Positions 45,750 to 53,935 of a stretch of DNA of 64,000 nt are shown here, piece after piece (positions within the stretch are counted from its first letter, which is position 1; each line of letters starts with the position of its first letter). The notes under the pieces are model-generated. The model made no database searches. It had not been told where the DNA came from and saw only the letters and a list, made by a program, of their open reading frames with translations. The stretch covers positions 1 to 64,000 of the forward strand of contig JAJFIC010000032.1 in the NCBI GenBank assembly GCA_021775315.1, read 5' to 3'. This DNA is from Paracoccaceae bacterium (GTDB lineage: Bacteria; Pseudomonadota; Alphaproteobacteria; Rhodobacterales; Rhodobacteraceae). A program made the position numbers and the translations under genes.

Positions 45750-46552
45750 CACGCGGTCCTCCAAGCGGCGGCTTTGGTGAACAGGCGGTCAAAATTGGCC
45801 CAGCACTGGGTGGCAAAATCGGCATAGCTCAGACCGTAGATTTCCGCAGCAACCTCAGCCGTCAAGGCAGTATAAGCCGGTTCATTTCGTCGACCCCGAT
45901 GGGGTTGCGGTGCCAGATAAGGCGCGTCGGTTTCGACAAGGATGCGATCGACCGGCGCGCTTGCGAATATTGCCCGCAAGTCGCCTGATTTCTTGAACGT
46001 GGCGATGCCGGACATCGACAAATAAAACCCAAGCTCTAATGCCGCTTCGGCCAAGGCCGCGCTGGAAGAAAAGCAATGCATGACACAGCCAAAAGGTCCG
46101 GCTGCATGTTCGCGTGTTAAAATTGCTGCCATGTCATCGTCGGCGTCGCGGGCATGGATGATCAACGGCAATCCGGTTTGACGGGCGGCCTCAATATGAA
46201 TTTCAAGGCTTTGTTTTTGTACGTCTTTTGACTCTGCCGTGTAGTGATAATCCAAACCAGTTTCACCGATCCCGACCATTTTCGGATGCGACGCGATGCT
46301 TAGCAATTCCTCAAGATCGGCCATCGGCTGACTTGCGGCTGACATCGGATGGGTGCCCGCCGCGTAAAACACCGGATCAAACTGTTCGGCGATGGCGCGC
46401 ACCTCGGGTTCCGCCACTAGTTTGGTGCAAATCGTGACCATGCGGCTGACACCGGCGTCCAGCGCGCGGGCCACCACTTGCGGCAATTCATCGGCAAAAT
46501 CCGGGAAATCCAAATGGCAGTGGCTGTCGGTAATCTGGGGCAGTTCGGGCAT
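45749..46552 (-). CDS. tatD: TatD-family metal-dependent hydrolase
   Basis: 267 residues from ATG 46552 (AAGGA upstream; homologues start just before ITDSHCHLDF). ATG at 46603 or 46576 would add up to 17 residues. TIM-barrel metal site: DSHCHLDFPD, GIGETGLDYHY, IIHARDADDD, VMHCFSS and ETDAPYLAPQPHRGRRNEP. TatD proteins are 3'-5' exonucleases/D-aminoacyl-tRNA-type hydrolases, still debated. It lies between holB (18 bases or more upstream) and the MBL gene (one-base overlap). Confidence 0.93.
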   Translation of the reverse strand: MPELPQITDSHCHLDFPDFADELPQVVARALDAGVSRMVTICTKLVAEPEVRAIAEQFDPVFYAAGTHPMSAASQPMADLEELLSIASHPKMVGIGETGLDYHYTAESKDVQKQSLEIHIEAARQTGLPLIIHARDADDDMAAILTREHAAGPFGCVMHCFSSSAALAEAALELGFYLSMSGIATFKKSGDLRAIFASAPVDRILVETDAPYLAPQPHRGRRNEPAYTALTAEVAAEIYGLSYADFATQCWANFDRLFTKAAAWRTA

Positions 46553-46620
46553 TCGGCGGCTATCCTTGTCGGCCATGGGCCGCGTCGTTTTCGTCGGTGT
46601 CATTTGCGCAGTAGGCAGCC

Positions 46621-47760
46621 TTAAGCGGCCTTAATCGGTCCCGCAATCTGATCAATTTTCAGCAACATATCAAGGATCACGCTGGCAGGGTCAAGGTTAA
46701 CTGCACGCGCATGTTGCGACCGTGCACTGAGGGTTTGTGCCAGATCAGCCCAAGCGCGACCGGCAACCGGGTTCGGGGACAGGCGCAAAAGTTGGCCAGC
46801 CTCGGCTGGGGCGGCTTCGGGCATGGGGGGCGCGGCTGATCCCGTCACTGACAGACGGTAAAGCAGAATGTCGATCAGGCGCAGCATCAGGTCAAAGCGC
46901 GGTTCGTTGGCCTTGCCGGTGCAGCTTTCCGCCAGCAGGGTGGCCGCCGGACGATCCATGCGCGGCATATGTGCGCTTAGCGCTAAAAGGTTTTCATAAA
47001 GCTTTAATCCATCATCAGATATCAGGCGAATAGCCTCGCCGACGGAGCCACTGGCAAGCGTTGCCAGATGCCCCGCATCTGCCCCGGCGTCAAACCCGGC
47101 GGCCCCCAAGGCTTGCCCAAGGTCTGCGGCACCCAGTTCAGCACATTTCAGCACGCGGCAACGCGAGCGGATCGTCGGTAGCAGGCGCATCGGCCGGTGC
47201 GAGATCAGCAGAATGGTCGCCTTTTTTGGCGGCTCTTCCAGTATTTTCAACAGCGCGTTGGCGGCGTTTGGGTTCATTTCATCGACCGCGTCAATGACCA
47301 CAACACGCCGCCCGCCATCGCTGGCCGACAGGTTGAAAAAGCTTTTCAGTTTTCGAACTTCATCAACGGTGATGTCTTTTTTCAGCCGCTCGGCCTTGGG
47401 GTCCCACGGGCGACGGCACAGATAAAGACGCGGTTCTGATAAGGCGGCCAGTCGGTGGCTGATCGGGTGATCCGCCGGGATATCAAGGCTGGTGGATGGG
47501 GCGCTGATATCGCCCAACAGCCCGGCGTTGTTGTCGTCAGGGTCAGGTTGGCTCAGCAGGAAACGCGCGATTTTCCAGGCCAGCGTCGCTTTGCCAACAC
47601 CGCGTGGGCCGGTAATCAACCAGCCATGATGCAACCGCACGGAATTATAGGCCGCAAGAAACGCCTGTTCAGCGACGGATTGACCGACCAGTTTTGTGGT
47701 TAGTCGCGGATGCGGTGCCCCGTCCAAGGCATCGGGTTCGGGGATGTCGAGAACGCTCAT
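46621..47760 (-). CDS. holB: DNA polymerase III subunit delta'
   Basis: 379 residues. Clamp-loader subunit with AAA+ fold: Walker A GPRGVGKATLAWK, RVVVIDAVDEMNPNAANALLKILEEPPKKATILLISHRPMRLLPTIRSRC with sensor 1 and the SRC motif. The four-Cys zinc module seen in E. coli HolB after Walker A is missing; the region carries an acidic stretch (DPDDNNAGLLGD) instead. The C-terminal collar domain ends near IKAA. The start overlaps the tmk stop by four bases, so the pair is coupled. Confidence 0.95.
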   Translation of the reverse strand: MSVLDIPEPDALDGAPHPRLTTKLVGQSVAEQAFLAAYNSVRLHHGWLITGPRGVGKATLAWKIARFLLSQPDPDDNNAGLLGDISAPSTSLDIPADHPISHRLAALSEPRLYLCRRPWDPKAERLKKDITVDEVRKLKSFFNLSASDGGRRVVVIDAVDEMNPNAANALLKILEEPPKKATILLISHRPMRLLPTIRSRCRVLKCAELGAADLGQALGAAGFDAGADAGHLATLASGSVGEAIRLISDDGLKLYENLLALSAHMPRMDRPAATLLAESCTGKANEPRFDLMLRLIDILLYRLSVTGSAAPPMPEAAPAEAGQLLRLSPNPVAGRAWADLAQTLSARSQHARAVNLDPASVILDMLLKIDQIAGPIKAA

Positions 47761-48386
47761 TTATGCACGCGGCTTGCCCGGTGCGCTATGTCGGCCGCAA
47801 CCAGTTCAATCGGGCGATCACCATCAATCAGCACACAGCGATCCTTTTGCTCGGTGGCAAGTGCGCGAAACCCGGCCCGTAAATTCTGCTGAAAGGCCAG
47901 CCCGAATTCTTCAAACCTGTCCTCGCCGGAGTTGCGGGCCAAACCGCGCCTCAAAGCGTGCTCGGGGTCCATGTCGATGATAAATGTCAGATCCGGTTCC
48001 CGCCCAATCATCAGGCTGTGCAATTGGTCGACCATCGGGCGTAGATCGGCCCGTGCCACACCCTGATAGACCCGGGTGCTGTCGGCAAAACGGTCGCTGA
48101 TGACGGTTTTGCCAGCGGCAAGCGACGGCAGAATTGTCTTTTCCAAATGGTCGCGCCGTGCCGCGGTAAACAACAAAATCTCGGTTTCGGGTGACCAACG
48201 CGCTGGATCGCCTTCGACCAACAAGGCGCGGATTTCTTCGGCTCCGGGGGAGCCGCCGGGCTCGCGTGTTAAAACCGTCGCAAGACCTTGTTTGTCCAAA
48301 ACCTCGGCCAAAAGACGCGCTTGTGTTGACTTTCCCGACCCGTCAATGCCTTCAAAGGTTATGAAAAAGCCGTCTTTCCACGTCAA
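47757..48386 (-). CDS. tmk: Thymidylate kinase
   Basis: 209 residues; phosphorylates dTMP to dTDP. P-loop FEGIDGSGKSTQARLL, VLTREPGGSPGAEEIR, the LID/DR motif SDRFADSTRVYQGVARAD, and DMDPEHALRR. The start codon is TTG 48386 within the dac stop (TTGA overlap), so its translation depends on the upstream gene. Fits the usual dac-tmk-holB order. Confidence 0.95.
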   Translation of the reverse strand: MTWKDGFFITFEGIDGSGKSTQARLLAEVLDKQGLATVLTREPGGSPGAEEIRALLVEGDPARWSPETEILLFTAARRDHLEKTILPSLAAGKTVISDRFADSTRVYQGVARADLRPMVDQLHSLMIGREPDLTFIIDMDPEHALRRGLARNSGEDRFEEFGLAFQQNLRAGFRALATEQKDRCVLIDGDRPIELVAADIAHRASRVHK

Positions 48387-49531
48387 TTGACAACATCCAG
48401 AATGCTTTTGGTCAGGATCGCGGCGGACAGGCGCAGGCGCGATAAAAACCCGCTTTTCTCGACCGAAGCCGAAGCCAGAACCGGCACTTCAACCACGTTA
48501 AGATCAGGAATGGTGATTTTCAGCACCCCAAGCTGCTGGCCCTTTTCAACCGGCGCCTGAATAGGTTCGGTCAGCGTCAATTCTGCCTTCAGAACCGCGC
48601 CGATCGAGGCTGGCACCAGCAGAGTCAGGTCAGACGCGACCTCAAGCCCTACCGTTCGTTCTTGCCCAAGCCAAATGTCGGCGGTTCCGACCTTTTCACC
48701 GGTTTCAAGAATTTTTTTTTCAACGAATTGGCGAAACGCCCAATTGACCAGCTTTTCAGCTTCGCGGGCGCGGTCTGCTTCGCTTTCAAGGCCCGTGATC
48801 ATCACAACCACCCGCCGCCCGTTTTTCACAGCTGAGCCAACGACACCATAACCGGCCTCGGCGGTGTGCCCGGTTTTCAGGCCATCCGCGCCAATACCCA
48901 GCTTTAACAAAGGGTTGCGGTTGTTGTGATTGGCGGGTGACCGGTTATCAAAGGCAAATTCGGTTTCGGCGAAATAGCCATAATATTGCGGGAACACGCG
49001 GATCAGGCGGGTCGCCAAAAACACCAGATCGCGCGAACTCATCCGTTGGTTTGGATGCGGCCAGCCGTTGGAATTGGCAAAAGTCGACTGCGTCATGCCC
49101 AATTGTTGCGCGCGGGCCGTCATTGCGCGGGCAAATTCAGGTTCCGAACCGGCCAGCGCCTCGGCCAGTACCGCGCAGGCGTCATTGCCGGATAAAACGA
49201 TCACGCCGCGGATCAGATCCTCGACCTTAACCCGGTCGCGGGTGTTCAGAAACATGGTCGAGCCGCCATAGGACATCGCGTGTTCCGATACCGGCAGCTC
49301 TTCGTCAAGGGTCAGACGGCCATCTTCCAGCGCTTCAAACACCATGTTCAGGGTCATCAGCTTGGACATTGACGCCGGTGGCAGCGACTGGTCGGCGTTC
49401 TTTTCCAACAACACGGTGCCCGTGCGGTAATCCACCACCATCGCGGCGCGGGCCTTGGTTTCCAGCCCGTAGGCTGGAGAGATCAGGTTGGCCAGTAACA
49501 AACCAATGGACAGGATCAGGTGGAGTTTCAA
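48383..49531 (-). CDS. D-alanyl-D-alanine carboxypeptidase (PBP5/6-type)
   Basis: 382 residues, TTG start behind AAGGGGAC. Signal peptide to about residue 22 (LILSIGLLLANLISPAYG). Serine peptidase S11 motifs: PPASMSKLMTLN (Ser54, Lys57), SGNDACAVLAEALAG (SxN) and LKTGHTAEAGYGVVG (KTG). A beta-rich PBP5_C-like domain follows at about 275-350. It ends in a short amphipathic tail (LSRLRLSAAILTKSILDVVN), as in membrane-attached PBP5. It trims the terminal D-Ala of peptidoglycan stem peptides and sits between the SPOR lipoprotein and tmk. Confidence 0.95.
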   Translation of the reverse strand: MKLHLILSIGLLLANLISPAYGLETKARAAMVVDYRTGTVLLEKNADQSLPPASMSKLMTLNMVFEALEDGRLTLDEELPVSEHAMSYGGSTMFLNTRDRVKVEDLIRGVIVLSGNDACAVLAEALAGSEPEFARAMTARAQQLGMTQSTFANSNGWPHPNQRMSSRDLVFLATRLIRVFPQYYGYFAETEFAFDNRSPANHNNRNPLLKLGIGADGLKTGHTAEAGYGVVGSAVKNGRRVVVMITGLESEADRAREAEKLVNWAFRQFVEKKILETGEKVGTADIWLGQERTVGLEVASDLTLLVPASIGAVLKAELTLTEPIQAPVEKGQQLGVLKITIPDLNVVEVPVLASASVEKSGFLSRLRLSAAILTKSILDVVN

Positions 49532-49545
49532 AATAGTCCCCTTGT

Positions 49546-50424
49546 CTATCTGCTGACGAAATAAGCGTCGTCAAAGCCAAGTTTTTTGGCGGTTTTCAAC
49601 AGGCTGGCGCGTTCGCTTTTGCTTGATGCCGGGCCGATCAGTACACGCCAGAATTTTTTACCCTTGGTTTCCTGCGCTTTCACAATCGGCACGACGCCTT
49701 GGGTGCGCAGGCTGGTCGCGGTGTTCTGGGCGTTGGTTTCAACGCTGAAAATACCGATTTGGATATAGGGTTTCGCCAAGGCAGAAACGGCTCTGGGCGT
49801 GGCGGTTGCCGGGGCAGGGGTGGTTTTTACCGGGTCTGCCTTTGCCGGGTCCGCCTTCTTTTCATCCGCCGCAGAAATCGCCGCTGATGCAATCGCACCA
49901 AGCGAAGTCTCGTCGATCTTTTTGGCCTCAGCGGTCTCAACCGGTTTGGCAACCTCGTCAGGCACGGCTTCACGGCGCAGGGCGGTGATGTTCAGGGTCG
50001 TCGGCTTGCCTGCCAGAATGCCAAGGGCGGCAGCGGCATCCGATGACAATTGAATTTTCGGCCCCGGATTGTCACGCTCGCGCTTAAACAGCGCGCCGAT
50101 AACGAATTTCTTGTTTTCCTCGTTGCGGATAATCACCCGCTCAGGCTCGATATCGCCGGGATAAGCCACCCAAACACCACCGAGCGACGGCCGCCCGTCC
50201 CAGAGCGCACCTTCGGTGACCTGAAACACATCTGGCGCTTCGACATCGCGTTCCACCAGACGCACGGATCCGTCACCAACGACTGGTGTCGCCTCGGCCT
50301 CAGTTTTTTTCGCGCCAAGCGAAAACTTGGGCATTTCAAAGCCCTCGCAGCCGACAAGAACAAGTGACAATGCCACCAAAATAATGCTGCTGCGGACGCT
50401 TGTTGCCCTTTTGGCCAATGCCAT
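49546..50424 (-). CDS. SPOR-domain lipoprotein
   Basis: 292 residues. The signal sequence ends in a lipobox (LVLVGC, Cys about 26), so the mature protein should be lipid-anchored. A middle domain (about 45-140, VFQVTEGALWDGRPSLGGVWVAYPGDIEPERVIIRNEENKKFVIGALFKRERDNPGPKIQLSSDAAAALGIL) is conserved in Rhodobacterales. An Ala/Lys/Pro linker follows. The C-terminal SPOR domain (about 215-290, YIQIGIFSVETNAQNTATSLRTQGVVPIVKAQE...WRVLIGPASSKSE) binds denuded glycan strands at division sites. Heads the dac-tmk-holB-tatD operon. RlpA-like division functions are possible, but the RlpA double-psi barrel is not evident. Confidence 0.88.
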   Translation of the reverse strand: MALAKRATSVRSSIILVALSLVLVGCEGFEMPKFSLGAKKTEAEATPVVGDGSVRLVERDVEAPDVFQVTEGALWDGRPSLGGVWVAYPGDIEPERVIIRNEENKKFVIGALFKRERDNPGPKIQLSSDAAAALGILAGKPTTLNITALRREAVPDEVAKPVETAEAKKIDETSLGAIASAAISAADEKKADPAKADPVKTTPAPATATPRAVSALAKPYIQIGIFSVETNAQNTATSLRTQGVVPIVKAQETKGKKFWRVLIGPASSKSERASLLKTAKKLGFDDAYFVSR

Positions 50425-50725
50425 ATTTGCCCCCTGTGGCTTCCCTTGGGATCACATCAATTGCGCCCGATCGGGAATGACTGCTCTGTCGTTTGTCGGT
50501 CGTTTTGGTTTTTGTTGTTCGACCTGACTGCGCGTCAGTCTAGCCTTTCCGATACCCGTTGGGAAGTGGCGCGAAGCGTGAATATTCACACCATTGGCGA
50601 GAATTGGCTTAGCCGGGCATTTGCCGGGAACGGTTCGGGTTTTGATCGGTTCAAAGGTCGTGCAATTCCGAGGTTTCAGAATCAGAACAAGCCCGCTAAA
50701 GCTGCGCCCTGACTGCAATTCCGAC
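50425..50725. other. Intergenic region before tRNA-Ser
   Basis: About 300 bases between the divergent SPOR lipoprotein start and tRNA-Ser. No convincing gene. It must carry promoters for both sides. A short inverted repeat CTGAC-TGCGC-GTCAG lies at about 50526-50540. Confidence 0.4.
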
Positions 50726-50815
50726 GGAGGAGTGGCAGAGTGGTCGAATGCACTGTTCTTGAAAACCAGCGTAGGTGCAAATCTTCCGTGGGTTCGAATC
50801 CCACCTCCTCCGCCA
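50726..50815 (+). tRNA. tRNA-Ser (UGA)
   Basis: 90 bases including encoded CCA. Acceptor GGAGGAG (50726-50732) pairs with CTCCTCC (50805-50811), then G and CCA. The anticodon loop TTCTTGAAAA gives UGA, which reads UCA-type codons. The long variable arm (GTAGGTGCAAATCTTCCGT) and GGTTCGAATCCC T-arm are clear. Mobile DNA begins just downstream. Confidence 0.96.
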
Positions 50816-51496
50816 CCACAGTTATCTAAGTATTTGATTAATATTGGTTAAATTAGAAATTATGTGAATAAGCCCATATTTTTACCCATACAACGCAATG
50901 CAACCCCTTAAGTTAGGGACATCCGAGAAGAGCCACGTCAGCGACTGCACCAACACTAACATCCTATCCCGGAAGCTAGCACCCCACCCCCCGGGGTATG
51001 CCGCTGCCAGCCGCTGATTTCTGTATCGGACCCCTCGCCAATTTTTTTGAATTTTTCCAGCTCGTTTCCAGCTCCTTTCTTTCGGTAGGAATGGGCCGAT
51101 CCGTTCTATCTTTTCGATGATGAGCCAAATGAAGTTTGACTTGGGCAATTCTCCTTCCACCTATGATACACAATAAGTGACTGATGAAATCTCCATTCAG
51201 CTCCAATGGCAGGGATACAGCGGCCATCCTCTCGTTCGCCGCAACTGCACTGCTTTTTAAGTCCTCGACGGACCACTGTTCATGAATGGCGTATTCTGCT
51301 GAAAAACTCCAATTTCCGGCCTGATCAGTGAAGTTATTCGCTGTGCAGGTCGATCAGTTATTTATAGTGAGGGGGGCGGCAAAATTCAGCATATGCCGCT
51401 GCTCGGCCACCCGGGCACGCCTGGTAAGCAATCTCATCTGACTTCTACATATTATGCGTTTTCCAATAAATTGCGATGTTCGGATTTCGGAGTTTT
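50816..51496. other. Gene-poor, decayed mobile-element zone behind tRNA-Ser
   Basis: About 680 bases that contain no credible intact gene. Minus-strand frames between about 50880 and 51330 give protein-like stretches (for example IIEKIERIGPFLPKERS, faintly like the start of IS5-type transposases) but are short, shifted and without RBS. One end of an inverted-repeat element lies at about 51298-51319. Best described as remnants of insertions. Confidence 0.4.
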
Positions 51497-51500
51497 TCAA
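51298..51500. mobile_element. ~200-bp element with imperfect terminal inverted repeats
   Basis: The left end (51298-51319) begins GCTGAAAAACTCC and the right end, read on the minus strand from 51500, begins GTTGAAAAACTCC. About 17 of 22 positions agree, including a run of 11 (TGAAAAACTCC). The right end falls exactly where the istB reading frame loses homology. It looks like a non-autonomous (MITE-like) element or the two ends of an internally deleted IS that inserted into the IS21-type element. No transposase is encoded. Confidence 0.5.
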
Positions 51501-51625
51501 CGCAATCGATGATCGACCCCTTCCGTTGAACATTGTCTGGCGACTTTGTCGTATTCCCGCAGGAAGGTTGGCAGGCGCAGCGCCTTTAGATGATGGGCCA
51601 GCAACAATTGGGGCGTATCAGTCAT
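51497..51625 (-). pseudogene. istB: istB, N-terminal stub only
   Basis: From ATG 51625 the frame reads MTDTPQLLLAHHLKALRLPT, then FLREYDKVARQCSTEGVDH, which is the N-terminus of IstB, the AAA+ helper ATPase of IS21 elements (normally about 250 residues). Homology stops after about 38 residues and a stop follows at 51497-51499. No Walker A or B region exists in the window. The ATG overlaps the shifted istA stop by one base (TGATG), the usual IS21 arrangement. Confidence 0.85.
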
Positions 51626-53161
51626 CACCGATCTCCTGACAATAGCGCCATGTAATCGCCTGGGGATGTGACCGCGACATGGGCCTTGGGCAGGTATGGA
51701 TAAACCGTCATATCCAGACGTGGAGGCCGGCGTTCAATCCGGCACAAAACCAGATGCTTCACCGCGTCCACTGCCCGACAGTTGATTGCGCAGCAATCAA
51801 TGAGAGGAGAAGCCAATGGTGCCGCGTTCAAGGGCGCTCTGCACTCCGGCCTCCACGTCCGCGATCCGGAATGTTTCGAGCAGTCGCAGAACCTGAACGA
51901 ACTCGCGCTTGCCCTTTTTACCCATGCGGGCCTCCATAAGTCGACGCAGGACGATGAAGGCTTCCGGCAGGGTCCAGTCAGGCAGCGGTGCGGCCTGATC
52001 AAGCGCGTTGGTCTTCCGTTCGATCAGCGCCAGATAATGAAGTGGATCAAAGACGTAATTCTCCTTCTCCCAGGATCGGACATGGCGGGCAATGACTTCA
52101 GTCCCGCAGGCAATCACAACCTCATGCACATAGCCCCGCACCAGAACCTCCTGATGACCGTAGGCAGTCGGAACCGAATAATCGTTGCTGCGGTAACGCA
52201 CGAGAGACAGCGAACTCACACGAACAGATTGCTTGTCGCAGGCGTCATAAGGAACAGCTGGCAAGGGTTGGAGCCGCTCCGCATCAGCCTCAAACCGCTC
52301 GCCAATGGTGCCTTTCTGACCGCGCAGCTTGTCTTTCATCCGCCTGCGGCATTGTTCAGCCAGATGGGCGTTGAGATCATCAAAGCTGGCAAACCGGGGC
52401 TTGGGCACCATGAAGTTGCGGCGTGTGTATCCCACCATCCCTTCGACCTTGCCCTTATCATTCCCTTTGCCGGGGCGGCCAAAGCGATCCTCAAACAGAT
52501 AATGAGATACCAGTTCGGAGAACACACGGGTTCGTTTGCGCTTTCCATCCCCCAGAATGCGGGCCACGGCAATCCGCGTGTTATCGTAGAGGATCGACAC
52601 AGGCACACCACCGAAGAAGGCGAACGCCGCAACATGCGCATCACAAAACGCTTCAGTTGTCTCGGCCGGATACGCCTTCAAAAAACACGCATCTGAATGC
52701 GGTAGGTCCATTACCAGAAAGTGGATCTTGCGCTCAACACCCCCGATGACGGCAAGCGCCTCACCAAAATCTGCCTGAGCATGACCCGGAGGATGCGACA
52801 GGGGCACAAACATCTCCCGCTGACGCTGCCTGGCCGCGAAGATGTAATCCTTCACGATCGTGATGCCGCCCGTAAAATGATCCTCATCACGCAACCGTTC
52901 AAAAATGCGCTTTGACGTATGCCGCTGCTTCTTTGGAACCAGCTTATCTGCTTCAAGAATCTGATCGATAATCCCGGTAAAGCCATCCAGCTTCGGACGT
53001 CTGATCTCCTTGTCGCGCCGATAACCTGGCGGGATCGAAAACATCAGCATCTTCTCAACAGTGCGCCGGTTGATCCCGAAAATACGCGCCGCTTCTCGAC
53101 GGCTCATGCCGTCAACAAGAACAGCGTGACGAACGCGCCCATACAAATCCACGTGTTTCAA
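51625..53161 (-). pseudogene. istA: IS21-type transposase istA, frameshifted near the C-terminus
   Basis: The main frame (TTG 53161 to TGA 51797) gives 454 residues. An N-terminal HTH (SRREAARIFGINRRTVEKML) is followed by a DDE rve core: HAQADFGEAL (first Asp), VSILYDNTRIAV (second Asp) and GKVEGMVGYTRRNF (Glu), then the Mu-type SLVRYRSNDYSVPTAYG domain. The frame ends GTIGFSSH, but the expected continuation DAVKHLVLCRIERRPPRLDMTVYPYLP is present 40 bases further in another frame and runs to the stop at 51625. The 40-base interruption (51769-51808) contains the palindrome TTGATTGCGCAGCAATCAA. The catalytic part is complete, but with istB cut the element cannot be autonomous. Confidence 0.85.
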
Positions 53162-53222
53162 TCCCGCCCTCCGCCAAAACGAAGAGCCTATCAGGATGGG
53201 CTAATCAGCCCACCTGCGACAA

Positions 53223-53837
53223 GACAATCTCGCCGCTCACGTGGTGCAGTATTCCACCGGCGTTCTCATTGGGTCCAGCGAAGATGTGGCCCATGAGGTT
53301 CAAGAGAAAACCGCGTCTCTTGGCATTTGTCTGCTCAATAAAAAGCTGATCAAACTGAAATACGAAGTGTTCTATCGAGAGTATTTTGGGTTCTTTTGTG
53401 GGCCGTCGCATCCCTTGTTCGGAAAACGACGCCTGCGCCTGCGTGATCTACGCGAATATTCAGCGGTTAGTTTCGGGACGGACAGTTTGCAGGACTCTTT
53501 GCGTCCGGTCGCGCAGTTTCGCCTGAAGCATCGTCTCGACCATAACATTATCGGCCACTCAACCCACCTGGAAGAGGTTCGCAGAATGATAATCTGTGGT
53601 CTTGGCATTGGCCCGTTGCCCATCCACGCGGTCGCGCGCGATGTCCGTGACGGCATTCTTTGGCGCCTGCCGCCGTACAAAAAAACACCACTGGTCGACA
53701 TCCATCTGGTGACCAACCCCACCAAACGTCAGAGCCGGGCAGAGATCAAGTTTGTAGCGGCGTTAAAAGGTGAACTGGCCAAAATTCCATTCTCAGACCG
53801 AATTTATTCTGAACTGGTGGATGCGCCAGCTTCCTGA
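53223..53837 (+). pseudogene. LysR-type regulator, effector domain only, truncated by the IS
   Basis: The open frame begins in the IS end (after a stop at 53202-53204) and runs for about 205 codons to 53837. It is the C-terminal ligand-binding domain of a LysR-type regulator: LGICLLNKKLIKLKYEVFYREYFGFFCGPSHPLFGKRRLRLRDLREYSAVSFGTDSL, then RMIICGLGIGPLPIHAV and DGILWRLPPYKKTPLVDIHLVTNPTKRQS. The DNA-binding winged HTH and linker helix (about 90 residues plus part of the effector domain) are missing; the IS sits where they should be. If expressed it could not bind DNA. Confidence 0.8.
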
Positions 53838-53935
53838 GTGATCTGTCGTTGAAGTTTCAAAATACGGCGGCGGAATTGGGTGGACGCGATTAAGGGGCTG
53901 AGCAACGACAACAAAGCCAATCCCGGTGGCAGGAA

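Larger units (their letters stand above)
51497..53221 (-). mobile_element. Truncated IS21-family insertion sequence
   Basis: Contains istA and the start of istB, transcribed leftwards. The left terminus on the element's own strand is probably TGTCGCAGGTGGGCTG starting at about 53221, since a TGT-type start and a position 60 bases before istA are usual, and the LysR-like frame resumes right after it. The right terminus is lost at about 51500. The target-site duplication therefore cannot be checked. Confidence 0.75.

Noticed and set aside
50816-51300. Minus-strand frame resembling the start of an IS5-type transposase
   Set aside because: Similarity is limited to about 15 residues, with no continuation in frame; recorded only as part of the remnant zone.
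51769-51808. Programmed ribosomal bypass (gene 60-like) or frameshifting across the istA gap
   Set aside because: No matching take-off and landing codons were seen flanking the 40 bases, and the partner istB is already broken, so decay is simpler.
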